Assembly: GCA_013407085.1 (NCBI GenBank)
Contig: JACCGJ010023619.1
Location: forward strand, 1-64,000
From: Atriophallophorus winterbourni
Lineage: Eukaryota > Platyhelminthes > Trematoda > Plagiorchiida > Microphallidae
DNA length: 64,000 nucleotides
Direction: 5' to 3'
The notes under the pieces were generated by a model. That model searched no databases, had not been told where the DNA came from, and was given only the letters and a program-made list of their open reading frames with translations. The translations under genes and the position numbers were made by a program. Positions 43,421-55,845 of the stretch are shown here, one piece after another (within the stretch, counting starts at the first letter, position 1; each line of letters begins with the position of its first letter).

Positions 43421-45330
43421 AAGGAAGCTGCATCTACTAAAACCGCCAAAAAGCTTGACGGAGGAGAAATAGATTGTGACTTATCCTCAAATGAGGACAG
43501 ACACCACGTATCTGTGGAATAAGCTTGCGTGCCATTCGCTTCCTCGAGTACAAACCATTTACAAAATATTATTGGTAACGATGATACACCGAACATGCAT
43601 GAGCTCGCCGATTGCTCGCCTTCAACACCGATTGTTCAACAGTCAGGAATGAATAAAACTTATGCAGACGAGACGTCGGAGGTTCTACCTAGCGATCCGG
43701 GTTATGCAATCTTTGCACAACGATTGAATAAAATAAAGGCTGAGCTTCATGTAGTGAAACGAGTGCCTGCTACTGAAATTGCTTTTATATCTCCAGTCTC
43801 AAGGGAGCCACATCTGGATTATCGGAAGCAATGCCTGATTATGGTGATTGCTCGCAAGCAAACTGGGGACACGGCTGAAATACGTTAACAGTTTATTTAT
43901 TTAATCCATTTTCAAAGCTGTTTAATCAAGGGGAAAAACGAATTATCATTGTCTGTATTCAGACTTGGCCGAAAGAATAAGGAGGATAAACCGCGGACAC
44001 TGAAAATTGTTTAAGCATCGGATTCAGGACAAGACACTCCTGTCTCACCAATCTTCTCATAACTCTTGATAATTGGACTCGAGCCGTGGACGATGGATGC
44101 CCTATCCATGCTTGTTACTTGGACATGTCTGAAGCTTTTGATCGTGTTAACCACAGCATACGGCTACAAAAATTGGAGCAGCTCGGGGTATGCGGCAGAT
44201 TATTGGCCTGGATAAAAGACTACGTGACTGGTAGAGTTATAAGGGTTAGAGTTGATGGGGCACTATCCAGCCCAGTAGAAGTTACAAGTGGCGTACCTCA
44301 AGGCTCAGTCTTGGGGCCAATACTCTTCCTCGTGTACGCGAATGATATACCCGAAATCGTACGCAGCAAAATCATTTTATTTGCGAATGACATCAAAGTT
44401 TGGACTAGCATACGCACCATAGTTGATTGCCAAATTCTCCAAAAAGATCTCGAAGCACTTCATAATTGGTCCTTGCGGAACTGCTTACCAATCAACATCC
44501 AAAAATGTAAAATGTTGAACGTCGGTAAATCATTCGAATTCACATACTCTCTGGGATCTCAGCAACTTTCATGGGTCACTGAAGAGAAAGACCTGGGCAT
44601 GTGGATTAGCAGTAACCTGAAGTCTTCACGGCACTGTTCTGTTGTATACAAAAAGTCCTGTCAAATCTTAGCATTGCTCAGAAGAATCTTTGGTCGTTTC
44701 TTAAAGCAGATACTCTCACGTATAATTAACACCTATATCAGACCAACAATGGAGTATGCTGTTCAAGCATGGTCCCAATGGTTACAAAAGGACATGACCT
44801 TGCTGCAACGGGTATACCACCGCGCTACAAAACTGGTGACCGGGCTATACAACAGGCCATACGAGGAGCGGACTGCAACGCTAAACCTCTTTGACTCTTC
44901 GTACTGCCGTCTCAGGGGTGACTTGATCCTGCTTTTCAACCTTCTGCATACAGTGGATCACCCACTTGAACACCTGTTTTATCGGCAAGAAGTACGTGGT
45001 AGCAGATCGCATGGCTACAAGTTAATTATTCCACACTCCAGATCAAATTGTCGAAGGTTTTTCTTTGCTGTCAGAGTCTGTTTTCTATGGAACTCCTTGC
45101 CCCCACAAATCATTTGCGCAACAAGCCTGAACATGTTCAAGGCTGAACTTGACAAGTATATGTTGACCAAACCCTACCTTGCACCTGAATACACGTGCTG
45201 ACTTTCCATGTGTATAAAACATTTGTGTTGTTTTTATGAATTCCCTATGTTTTTAATCTGCGGTTACTGTAAAGTATTTACTTTTTGGACCATTGAAACT
45301 TTGAATTACTTTGAATTTGAATCGGTTAAG
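43421..45330 (+). mobile_element. CR1-type LINE relic (CR1-C), internally deleted
   Basis: 43421-43890 carries a Ser/Asp-rich ORF1-like frame. The sequence then jumps to RT at ~44017 (FRTRHSCLTNLLITLDNWTR), without an endonuclease. RT is open to 45201. The 3' tail has the motif GTAAAGTATTTACTTTTTGG ending ~45312. Confidence 0.75.
44086..45201 (+). pseudogene. CR1-C reverse transcriptase, 371-codon open frame
   Basis: The longest RT frame in the window. Palm motifs: CYLDMSEAFDRVNHSIRLQK, TSGVPQGSVLGPILFLVY, then ILFANDIKVW where FADD is expected: the first catalytic Asp is Asn. Thumb and C terminus follow (RPTMEYAVQAWSQWLQKD, CRLRGDLILLFNLLH, CFLWNSLPPQIICAT). The frame is open upstream to ~44017. 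The endonuclease is missing, so it is inactive despite the long ORF. Confidence 0.88.
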
Positions 45331-45495
45331 CAAGTCTAAATGGTACTAATTCGCGTTCATCGTCTTAATGGAGAGCCGTTGTAGATAATACGTGACATGT
45401 CTGCTCATTATAGAATTAAAATGAAAACAGCCACCCAAGAATTTCTAGCACGTAGAGAAGCTGGCGAGGTCGATTTCCATAAAATTCTGTGATTT

Positions 45496-45537
45496 TCGTA
45501 AAGCTATATGCTTTTTAGACCATTAAATTGAAGTGAA
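45496..45537 (+). repeat. CR1-C 3' tail copy
   Basis: GTAAAGCTATATGCTTTTTA followed by GACCATTAAATTGAA. Matches in reverse complement over ~33 bp with 53276-53310. Confidence 0.7.
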
Positions 45538-46600
45538 GTGAATCAGCGTGACCTTATTCTTGTTTGGTGCACTAATATAAGAAGCGTATCCATTATCAGA
45601 TCATATCAAAGCGGAGACTGCGACACTGATCATTCACTGGCCTGTGCAAAACTGAAGTTTTCCCACACGAGATTTCACTACATCAAACTGTTTGCTAAGC
45701 CAAGGATAGATGTCTCTGGCATATGCGAAACTAATTTACCTGTGTAATTCGTAAAAGCCTTCACAACCGAGTTCAACAAGACAACCGAACGCGAATCAGA
45801 TTCAGAAAACTGGGAATCAATAATAAGCTGCATATGCCGAGTCGCACTATCCATTTACGGTTTGAATAAGGTCCAACAGACAGCAAGTTTATGAACAAAG
45901 GACTATTGGACTGAAAATAGACTCAGTATCCAAAAAGCTGCGGATACTGAAAATTTCCACGGCGTGTATGATGAAATCAAGAAAGCCTTTGGTTCAAACA
46001 AACTAGAAACGGCTCACATTAAGTCCGTATCTGGTAACCCGATTGTCGCCTAATCTCAGCAGATGGAAAGATGGGTAGAGCACTTCTCCTCTCTCTACTC
46101 TAGGGACAATTCGTTTTAACCGCATGTACTTAAAAACGTTGAACGGTTGCCAACCATTGAACATCCAGAGACCCCCTACTCACGATGTGCTCAATAGGGC
46201 CTTCGACCGTTTTGTGAATGGGAAGACACCTGGTGACGACGGAATTCCACCTTAGCTCATTAAATGCTGTAGAACAGCATTATTACAGCCTCCTCCTTAT
46301 TTGCTTCTTCATGTCGGCACAAAGATCATCACTTATATTAAGAAAAGAGTGATTAAGGCAACTGCAAAAATTACAGAGGATTCTCCCTTCTGAATGTTGT
46401 AGGCAAATTGTTTGTTAAAGTCTTACAGTTCCAAGTACAAGTTTTAGCTGATAGAATTTACTCCGAATCTCAATGTGGCTCCCGCAAAGGGAGATCAACC
46501 GTTGACATGATATTCTCCCTGAGACAACTTCAAGAAAGGGTCTTTTCAAAATGCTTGATAGGCTGCCCCAAGACGGCTTAAACACATTATTTCGTTTCAC
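45538..46600 (+). pseudogene. RTE-type LINE relic
   Basis: Endonuclease C terminus (RSYQSGDCDTDHSLACAKLK, KPRIDVSGICETN), a linker with IKKAFGSNKLETAHIKS, and RT N-terminal pieces (LQFQVQVLADRIYSESQCGS, RKGRSTVDMIFSLRQLQE). Many stops. The downstream RT part may be the fragment at 47735-48010. Confidence 0.7.
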
Positions 46601-47370
46601 TTAGACATTTTAATGATTTCAGTTCAGAAGAATTTGAAATTCGCCGAGAGGTCAAACGCTGTGTTGCATGTTCTGTGCACTGCTTCTGAATCACGCTTTT
46701 TGGACGAGAACGGAGGGCATTGAACTACGCACACGAAGTGATAATATATATATATATATATATCTATATATATATATATATATATATTCTTGGACATCCA
46801 AGGCATGTAATACATGATCAGTTTATCAAAATTTGAACAGCAAAAGAAAATAGAACAGTGCAAGTGACCGAAGTGAGCTGGATTTTCAAACATTTTTCCC
46901 GTTCAATAAGGGAAATCAATATAAACTAGGTATGAAAAAATTTTCAATGTCTAATAGAAAGAAAAGTTCATTTAAATTATGTCAAGATTTACGAATGGCA
47001 AAAATGCAAGAAACAAATGGAGAACAGGAATGGGAGGTAATTATGGAAAAAGTGGTGCGAATTGTAATGAAGTTGTCATATAAAAATTGAAAAATAAATT
47101 ATATATGCATAAATTCATGTTTTTACGGAAAGCTTGGTTAAGAAGATTGAAAAGGGAACATAAATCCATCAGAATGAGAAAATCTAAGAAATTGTGGGGG
47201 ATGAGAGAGGGTGTGGCTAATAACAGGGAGTAGGCAGTAGGGTGCTGTGCTCCAATACTCTTGAAGAATTGTCGACGAATTGAACCAACATTTGTTCACC
47301 AGCCGGATTTTCGTTATCTGCAGGAGAATGAATCGCATACGGAACAAATCTCAGGCGGATAGATTTCGAG
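46601..47370. other. Unassigned, with TA microsatellite
   Basis: No gene. Contains the (TA)n tract at 46743-46788. Confidence 0.4.
46743..46788. repeat. (TA)n microsatellite
   Basis: About 22 TA units broken once by TCTA. The apparent Tyr/Ile-rich frame across it is an artefact. Confidence 0.97.
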
Positions 47371-47460
47371 CCAATTACAGTGATGGTTCGTTATTCGAAG
47401 ACACTGGAATATATTGAAAGAGTCTCTCTTCACCAGCACGGTGAGAGGTCATCAAAGTAA
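47370..47460 (-). repeat. CR1-A 3' UTR fragment
   Basis: Contains the conserved hairpin block CTTCACCAGCACGGTGAGAG also found at ~22839, 25620, 26089, 27330, 33553 and 34020. Confidence 0.65.
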
Positions 47461-47734
47461 AATAGTACATCATTTAAGAAACAAGAATGTACATTAAAAA
47501 ACAATGTTTTTTTAGGTTTTTTTTTACGTTTTTTCATTTTTTTTGGTAGATTTTTATTATTTTGCACGTCAATATAACAAATGAGACATTTTTAGGCCTC
47601 ATGATAAATAAAAGACAGTTATATACATAATGGTGTATAGAAAATGTTATCGAAAGCAATGTTGAGATTAATTAGTGTAAAAGCATTTCTAGGCAAGCTT
47701 TTCAACCCCAACCCTTTAAAGCACAAAGGCACGG

Positions 47735-48010
47735 GATGTGCTAATCAGTGTCCTATTGTTTGCTGACGATGCAGCCTTTATCACTCACTTCCAAGAGCAC
47801 CTCCAGTCGTTAATGAACTGTTTTTCGTCGGCATGCAAAGACTTTGGGCTAACAATAAGCGTGAGCATGACCAAAGTCCTTGGTCAAGGGAATGTATCGG
47901 CTTCAATCATCACTGGTGGAAACTGTCAGCTTGAATCAATACATCATTTCACATATCTTGGTTCAACCATTGCAGATAACATTTCGATAGACAGATACTT
48001 CACGTAAAAA
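47735..48010 (+). pseudogene. RTE-type RT catalytic fragment
   Basis: Reads LLFADDAAFITHFQEHLQSL, CKDFGLTISVSMTKVLGQ and HHFTYLGSTIADN, the palm and following region of an RTE-like RT. Isolated fragment. Confidence 0.8.
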
Positions 48011-49589
48011 ATGGTATGGTGAGGATTCAATGTCGAAATTAACAATGTTACGTCGCATCGAATAGCTTTTGATTGATCGACCATATAGCTTGCAATGTAA
48101 GAGACGAAATAATTCCTGAATTTTTCAATTCTCGAATAGGGGAGAGATATTGGCGTTGTGTGGATGAGAAAGATTTGCATGTTATGAGGACCTTGTGCAA
48201 TGTGTGTGCTAGGTAGTTTAAATATTCAGTAGAAATTGATCGAAAAATAATTCCATATCGAATGAAAAACGTTTTCTCCGCGGTTTCACGTAGGGAATTC
48301 AGTGAGGACTGTGGGATCGTCTATAAGCCAAATTTGTTCACGTGGACGTTGATTATGTTATCTGAATTTAAAATACAAATCACCTAAGCAAATGTTTAAT
48401 AAAATGTAAAATTTATTTTACTATCAATACTTTGGGATACCATGAGTGTTCAGTTGTTCTAGCGTTAGATTTAGGATGAACACTTTCGAAACTTTTCTGT
48501 AGTGAAGAATGATGCAAAATGTGGTTTAAATGTATGTATGGAGCTATTAAGTCTCATGATTCTAGGAAGACGATTCCATATTTCAACTTACTTGTTTAAG
48601 TTAATGATTGTTCTTACTTATGTTTAGAATCGCGGTAGTTTCATTATGTTATTTTATTTCTCGAATTATACTGAGAATGTTGCGAATGGGATGCGTTGAA
48701 TTTTTATCTATGTCATCAGAAGGCATTATTCTAAAAAAGTGGTATTAGATTGTGTCTAATCCTACGAAACCATAATTGTTCTAGCTTAAGAATACATCTT
48801 TCTTCATAAGGTAGATTGAAGCTATTTCCAATAGTGCATTTTGTGAAATTTCGTTTTATTTTTTTTCAAAACCATGCTTACGGTTTTGTTTTTACTACTA
48901 TATATTATCTTACAGAAATCAAAATTGTTAATGTTAAAAGTTTATAATGTTCCAACTTACACCTCGGTTGAATAAAAAACAGATGTATCATATGTAGTGT
49001 CAGCTTTGCTTTGGAGATCACGTGTTGTGTCCACTCATTGAATGTCAGGGATTAATAATATCTTAACCAAAGATCACGTGTGCAATGAGTCATTTTAATC
49101 GGCTTACTATTAAGCAGAATCGATTTAGTATCTATCTAGTATTTTACATCTCCCAAACTTAATTGCAAGAATACAAGTCAATACAATACAACGAATACAA
49201 ATAAGGCGTAATTGCGTATGATTTTTTGCAAGTATATCTAAAAACAAGGCAGCTACAAAATAATCGTTGACAACAGGGAAGGCACAGTCGTAAGCGGTTG
49301 AATGCCGGATGCACAACGTCTATGGAATCCGATATGGTTTATCAAGTTATAACATAATTGTCTTGACAATGTTTAGAAAAATCACAAGTAAGAAAGTTTA
49401 TAGTTTGGAATGTCGTTGCTGAGAGGAAATTTGCAATACACCGTCTTTTTATCCACAGTCAAACCCTTCAGTCATAATCCAGCTTAAGTGCAGCTAATTA
49501 TTCCCTTAAAAATCACCCTTGAATGGAGTGCACCATGGATTATTGAACGATGTATTACTTTTTTCTTTTTTAACCACTAGGCAGCCAAC
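48011..49589. other. Unassigned AT-rich region
   Basis: No supported gene, repeat match or RNA seen. Short frames only. Confidence 0.4.
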
Positions 49590-49920
49590 TGGAACTCACG
49601 TTGAAGCCTCTTTGAAGACGTTTTCGAAGTCATTATATCGGTCAACAGAGATACGCTGATGACGGACCTTGAAGAGTTATTCGAATGAACGTGAAAATGG
49701 GAATTGCCACTGAATTTAAATGAAAAGGCGAAATCGGAGATTTTATTCATTGATGACACAAACAGCATTCGAAGCCTGAACAAGCAGAAAATTTGAGATT
49801 CTATAGTTGAAATATCTTAGCGTCACATTCCAGCACTCTAATGGTCTGCTTGCTGAGTGATGAAGGTCACACGGAAATTGCTCCCGCCGCTGATATCAAG
49901 GAGAAGAATATAATGTAATG
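49590..49920 (+). pseudogene. Decayed LINE RT fragment
   Basis: Reads RDTLMTDLEELFE, then WELPLNLNEKAKSEILFID with stops between, like the RT segment after the FADD motif (LPLNLNK...). Weak match only. Confidence 0.4.
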
Positions 49921-50499
49921 CAATTTCTCAAAACATATTCCCAAAAGTTCAAAAAACTGAGCAAACAAAAACATAATCATTAATTCTTTTTATGTGTTTT
50001 GTTCATGGTTACATAAATCGACGAACGCTCTCTGTGCTGCTGAAAAGAAAACGAACAAATATTCCAGAAATCCTGAAGCTTTGCTGCGGCTGTCTGACTA
50101 CCAGATTAATAACACGCATAATACCATTTTTTCGCCGCATACGATTCAATGATTTTCAGTTGGATTATTAGTTTTAGTCACCTTACACAACTTGATATCC
50201 AATTCATTTATTTAAATTTTCATATAACGCGCCGAACTGATCAATTCTGATCTTCATGTAGGGACAATAAACTGCACCCGATGAAAATGATTTAAATGCA
50301 TTTCTGCATATATTTGTTAGATACATTCAATTCTGCGATGATTGCTTATTAAGTTTTTTATTTGACTTTCTTGTTTATTTAATCTCATTTCCACTTAAAA
50401 ATAGTTATTCAGTTTGAGAGCGTGTTCGCGCATGGTATGTTGTTATTATTACTTTTTGTCATTTTTAGTGTTCTCTGTTTACAAAATGAAGCTCTCAGA

Positions 50500-51640
50500 T
50501 TTGGCAAACAACATGCAGCTACTTGCGCATTCAATTCAACGTTTTTCGATTGAGACGTTACCATCGACATGATGTAGATGTGATTTTGCATTCTGGTAAG
50601 ATACCGCTTTTTGTAACCAAGTAACGGGCTACTGAGTTGCTTTGCTTGCGTTTTTGTTTATACGATTTTCAGTAGAAGTAAAGCTGACATCCGAAAAGTT
50701 TAGCCTTGATACCCAACTGTCTCATCACGATGCTTTCTATATTGTGAATACGTCAAATTATTGTCCAATCTTGTGCATTAAAACAGTTTTATATCGAATT
50801 TCTGTCTTAATTATCATGTCGTGTGAACCCGCCTGCATTCTTCCTTTTCAGTATCAGTAAGCGATAATCAGCCAAATCGAAACAACTACCCAGATTCTTC
50901 GAACGAATGGTGGTGATTAAGCGCTATAGAAGTACTCTGGCTTTATTAAAAGGTTTGTGAGTAATGATGCATCTTTCCCCGACTGAAATAGCGATGTTTT
51001 GCTTTATCTGATGTACTCAATCCCGCTGTTCTAATTGAGTTCTTTATACTTTTCAGATATCAACATTTTGCCAAGAAGTGTTTGAAGTGAGTGACGTATG
51101 ATGTAAACATATAATGCCTAGTATTGTGAATCCGACTCATTGGCCGCAACATATAGACGATTTCCCCTCCCTTAAAGCACGGTATCTTACTCGCTGAGGA
51201 GAATTCTTGCGAGTGTAAAACCGAGCGTTGATTAAAGTGGACGATTTTCTATGGTTCGATTTAAAGCTGTCGAACTGAAAGTGTCCGTACATTCAATAAT
51301 CCCATTTTCAATCGTCTGTTGCGGTTTGATTCACATGCAATGGGCATGTTCTTTAGTAATCTGATTTTCTCTACAGTGAACTTTTTCTAATTGCAGAACA
51401 AGCTAGAAACGTCGAATCGTCGAGCAATACTTATGGGGTAGGTTACTCTGATGTATCTTTCCCCATCTGACTTCGAGATGTTTTGTTTGTATCTGATTTA
51501 TTCAATTTCCCTGTTTCTACCAGTTTTCTTTTTCCAGGTTCATAATCATAGTTGCACGTGGTCAAGCTATTAGAATGTTGGAGTTTCTCTTTAACATTTT
51601 TGTAATAAAATTTCGGGCTTTATGAGCCATGAATATAAAG
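50500..51640 (+). other. Candidate small multi-exon locus (weak)
   Basis: Possible exons between good splice signals: 50500-50594 (acceptor GCTCTCAG, donor GTAAGAT; IWQTTCSYLRIQFNVF in frame), a continuation from 50672 (VEVKLTSEKFSLDTQL), a 30-nt block at ~51059-51088 (donor GTGAGT), a ~41-nt block at ~51398-51438 (donor GTAGGT) and a hydrophobic end from ~51538. Two of the putative introns share a duplicated ~100-bp segment. No homologue recognised; it could be chance. A repeat scrap at 50850-50930 lies inside. Confidence 0.2.
50850..50930 (-). repeat. CR1-B tail scrap
   Basis: Resembles the start of unit B (CAGTATCA..., GCGATA.TC, CCAAATCGAAAC, CCAGATTCTT). Confidence 0.45.
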
Positions 51641-52029
51641 TGTTCTTGCTATCTGTCTTTTGGTAACCTATGTACGGATATTTCGGTACGCTAACTATTG
51701 CCAGATCGTCGCATAGTGTTACTGCGATGAGAAATATTCTCCGAATTGTATTTATAGAATCAAACTTTAGGAATGTAGTTAGAGTTCGGGTATCGACGCT
51801 AAAAATCATCTGTAGGTTTAAATTATTCGCTAAAAAGGGAATGTTGCTTCTCATAGCTTATCACATGGACGTTTTTTCATTCGATTCGGACTCGTTATGA
51901 GACTAGAAGTCATGTCAGGGGCACTGCAAACATCACTGAGATATCACGCGTTGACGAGCAATGTAAGTTGGAATGAGTCAAAAATGAGGTTGAGAAGTAT
52001 ATCTGCTTAGGTGTTTCGTTGCTCACAGG

Positions 52030-52330
52030 GCATTGTGCACAGCGTCGTCTGCAAGCTGGGGGAAGGCTCTTGGTTGGTGAACGTTGGTCACCGTGCAACT
52101 GAGTTCTGCTTATCGTTGCAAGCGCTGCGGGAGAGATCGTTCCTCCCGAATCGGACTGTTTACCCGTTCAAATAGCTGTAGAACATGAAAATTGTGATGT
52201 ACATCCATGGTCTAGGCCTGGGCAACCTGACAGTATCTTAGCCCACGTACAGTCTCTGACTGTGCGGCACTTTGCCTGGATCAGGCTTGTGCTTTCATAC
52301 ATCCATGGTCGACATCAACCGGAGGCCAAA
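52030..52330 (+). repeat. RTE-type LINE 3' end relic, interrupted by family S
   Basis: Plus-strand copy of the repeat at 1488-1740. A truncated family S copy (52211-52300) splits it at the CATCCATGG motif. Confidence 0.6.
52211..52300 (+). repeat. Family S, copy 23 (5'-truncated)
   Basis: 90 bp of the 3' end flanked by ACATCCATGGT duplications. The only family S copy recognised downstream of 27 kb. Confidence 0.9.
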
Positions 52331-52849
52331 AACTAGAAGGGAGAACAACCGTTTGTCATTTGTTTTATTCGCTGAATGTCAGCTGTTATGGAAAAAGAAA
52401 CTTACATTATCCGTCCGGGATCAGTAATGAATCATACGATTATGCTGACTTTACTACAGAGAGGTTTTAAGCATGTTAAGACTGCGTCAAACAACTCAGC
52501 AATGTATTAAGGCTAACTATCCACTGTTTTAAGGCGTTTTTGCCTAAATGTGATGAACTTAGTCAATACCCGAACGACAGCCACCTTGCTTCTTTTTAGT
52601 CCGTGATTCTTTGTGCATATTAATAATAAGCATCTGATTTTGGTATAGATACCAATCTTTAAACGAGAAATCAGCGTTTATTTTTAATGTCAGCTGGATA
52701 GCCGCTCATCCATACTAAGAAATAAATAATTTCTCATTTTACTAAAATGTTCAAAATATTCCGTGCAGGATATGAGGCAGCACTTGTCATTGGTGGTGTT
52801 AGTACTGTGTGATTCTGTTTTTTGAAGTATACCTGATGTAATACAACCG

Positions 52850-53010
52850 AGTTCTGACTATCGCTGCCAGCGCGGCGGGAGAGATTGTTCCACCCGAATC
52901 GGACTGTTTAGTCATTCCAAAAGCTATAGAACATGAACATTCATGCGATTGTGATGTACATCCATGGTCGACATTGACCGAAGGAGCCCACCAACAACAA
53001 CCTGATGGAA
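52850..53010 (+). repeat. RTE-type LINE 3' end relic
   Basis: Contains GAATCGGACTGTTTAG, ATGTACATCCATGGTCGACA and ends with CCACCAACAACAACC; the uninterrupted counterpart of 52030-52330. Confidence 0.6.
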
Positions 53011-53275
53011 AGGAAGCTTTACGATACATATCTGATGGGGAACCCACAATTCAGTAAATCCAATGACAGTGCTGTGGTATTAAGATCTAATCCTTTATTG
53101 CTCGCTTGTGTATTGTCGTCCCTCGTGTGAGCTATCATCCATGCCTTACATTCTGCGGCGTGTCTTTGTACAAACGGATTTTCTTTACAGTTTGCGTCCA
53201 GAAGGCATACATCCTGCGATTACCTAATACCAGTTATTCGATACATTTACTTGCCATGATTCATGATGTGATTCC

Positions 53276-53310
53276 ATTCAATTTAATGGTCTAAAAAGCA
53301 TATAGCTTTA
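53276..53310 (-). repeat. CR1-C 3' tail copy, reverse orientation
   Basis: Reverse complement of 45499-45532, including AATGGTCTAAAAAGCATATA. Confidence 0.7.
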
Positions 53311-55257
53311 CAAGAGCCACAGATCCATATGGGAATTACGAATAACATAGGTAGTAATAACGGGATTTGTTCGCTCACTGAGCAGTTCAGGAATCAGGTA
53401 AAAATCCATAGGGCCGAAACTGTTTTCATTCGGTTGGATGGCACATGTAAATACACGGGGTCAAGATGCATAGTTTACTTCGATGCATGGGTTCAAAGGT
53501 CAAAGCTTTTATGGTGTAGAATATATGGGTTCAATGCTTGGAATGGTCCAAGTTCGATTTGAATATATCCAAGTTGGGTGAATGTGCAACATTAGAGGGT
53601 ATGGCGATCCAGGTAAGACATACACGTACAGAATCAAAATACCTTCGACGGTTCAGTCTCGATGCGGGAATAAGTACTGTGTAGTCATGACTCCTGCTGG
53701 ATCGGGGTGGTAGTCGTGTGATCTTCTAACTACTATCCCTTTCTAGAAAATGGGAAGTAATGGCGCGTTGCATATCTGTTTCCTTGTTGCTTTCAGTGTG
53801 TACTCTGAACAAATTTCAGCGCCTGCACCTGAATCGCAGTCTTTCACCTGCCAATTTCGATTTCAAATAACTGACACATGATTAAAACGTGCGCCGCGTA
53901 CTTTAAAACAAAAATGAATAATATCTGGTAACTGTCGGCTGTCCATGAGCGAACACAATATCACCTCTCTGAAATTTGTGTACATAACTAAAGAAGAAAA
54001 GTAGCGGACCAAGGTTTAACACACCATCGCCTCTCTCTTTCCCGAAAGGCGTAGCAATTGCCAGCACATCCCCACATATATAGAAGAATTGGGCACATGT
54101 ATTTTGTGGTAGTGATAATCGCATGTGGCATGTATGCAATTCGGGGGTTAATCTATTCGAAATCCGTTTGAATGAAGGCACTTCGGAGAATTCGTGCATG
54201 TTTGGCGTAAGATCACGGCAATAGAATACGCAGGCAATGCAAGATTTAATGGTATGTTCTCAATCCTGCTATTAGAATCGCTTTTAAGGCGATTCTGTAC
54301 ACACTTAAGTTCCCGATTTCAGATGTTAAGCAACACTATCTATCGATCAACGGAAACATAGAGTTCAGACGCCAAATATTGTTCCCGGTTTCACACGTAA
54401 CGCACAATTTTCATCGGCTTCGCAGAAATGTATTTAGAAACGGTGGTAATGAATGTATTTAATGAGAACGCTTCCGTCCCGGGTCACCCCGTCCTGATTG
54501 AGCGAACCCCATCGTGCTCGACGTTGACAACCAATTGTGAGACAACCGTGTGTCATTTCAAGTATTTCAAAGCAACAAGCGCTGTGTTTGGTATTCTTTG
54601 TTCTAAATATAAACAGTCTAGCTCCATTTTATCGGTGCATACCATTAGTACTGCACTTCGCTAGGCTTTAACAGGTATAAACATAATTTGCCGACAATAA
54701 AAGTGTGTGCGCGGTTTAAACTAACGTTTTTCAAACGGTTCAGCTGAGTCGTTGCTTATGCATAATCAAACTCCTGAGCATTACGAATAGATCAAGTTGT
54801 ATATTTCCCCTTTCGTAACCAAATGTTATTAAAATCTAGTCAGCAGTACTTTGCTAATTGACGTTCAGTTCCCTGGCTCTTCTGGTGCCAACTCTGGGCG
54901 TTTTCATTAACGTTGTGGGATGCACAAAATGCTCGCCTTACCCTTTTTTCTTGACTGAAGAATGTTTAACCATTTTCCATCATTGTTGTTTTGGTCAGTC
55001 GTAACAGCGAAATGCACTGCCGACTTATCCCATCTTGTCTGAGGTGATCAAGTTTGCGTCACTTTAGTATCACAGAACCTGATCGTATTTTGCATTTGAT
55101 GAGACAAGCTATAAGAAGTCTTCAATGGGTTTCATCGAGTCCAACAATACCGTTTTCATAGAAAATAATCTCTTTCACAAGCGTGTTAGAAGTGACATGC
55201 GTGAACGCAGCCACCATCATTTACAATGATCGTCCAACATTCATACCGTAATCCTGT
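53311..55257. other. Unassigned region
   Basis: No supported gene. The open frame at 53329-53562 has no domain I can name. No RNA or repeat match noticed. Confidence 0.35.
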
Positions 55258-55302
55258 GGTGTTGTAAAGTATTAACTTTTTTTAACCATAAATCCTTGAA
55301 TC
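55258..55302 (+). repeat. CR1-C 3' tail copy
   Basis: GTAAAGTATTAACTTTTTTT then AACCATAAATCCTTGAA; parallels 61228-61268 and 58148-58180. Confidence 0.55.
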
Positions 55303-55507
55303 GGCAAATTAGTTGGACTAGAACGAGTTTACGAAATCCATGGTGAGTCACTGACATATGCCCGTTCGTTTCTAGATGTTTAACCATAAGTCAATCACGG
55401 AAACAAGTGTTGTTTCAAAACAATTTTAGGACGTCTTCTTAAGAAATAAAATTTGCTATTGAATTCACTTTTATGAAGTGTCGAATGATCGATGTGCGTT
55501 TCGGTGC

Positions 55508-55845
55508 AATCGGTTAGAACAAAATTTGGCTAACTTTTCACTTCTGACCAGAAGCTTTTTCAAGCAAAGGGAGAAGTAAGGACAAGGATCATGACTAAGT
55601 AGCAGTTAACCGACCACCTCTGTTTCTACTTCACCACAAAACAGTCTACATTAAGCTTAGGGCGTATTACGTCACGTGGGCATGATCAGGATCAGTGATT
55701 GATTTGCCTACTGCGGTGTGTAGGCACATCGATGTAATACAAGTAAAGACGGTCAAGGTCGGTTGACAGTGTGGCCCACATGACGAAGCTTCTGTGTCAG
55801 AAGTGAAATGTTACCCAAAACTTGCTCTATAACCGGTCCAATCCT
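55508..55845. repeat. Imperfect inverted repeat, ~50-bp arms
   Basis: Left arm includes TTTCACTTCTGACCAGAAGC; the right arm is its complement with AAGCTTCTGTGTCAGAAGTG. Spacer ~220 bp. Possible MITE-like or terminal-repeat remnant; no transposase nearby. Confidence 0.65.

Noticed and set aside
46741..46893. Tyr/Ile-rich open frame
   Set aside because: Translation of a (TA)n microsatellite.
49660..49700. CTGATGA at ~49659
   Set aside because: No GAAA box or stems follow; it lies in a decayed LINE RT.
53329..53562. 77-codon frame starting at an ATG
   Set aside because: No domain, no splice context that fits, no neighbouring support; length expected by chance.
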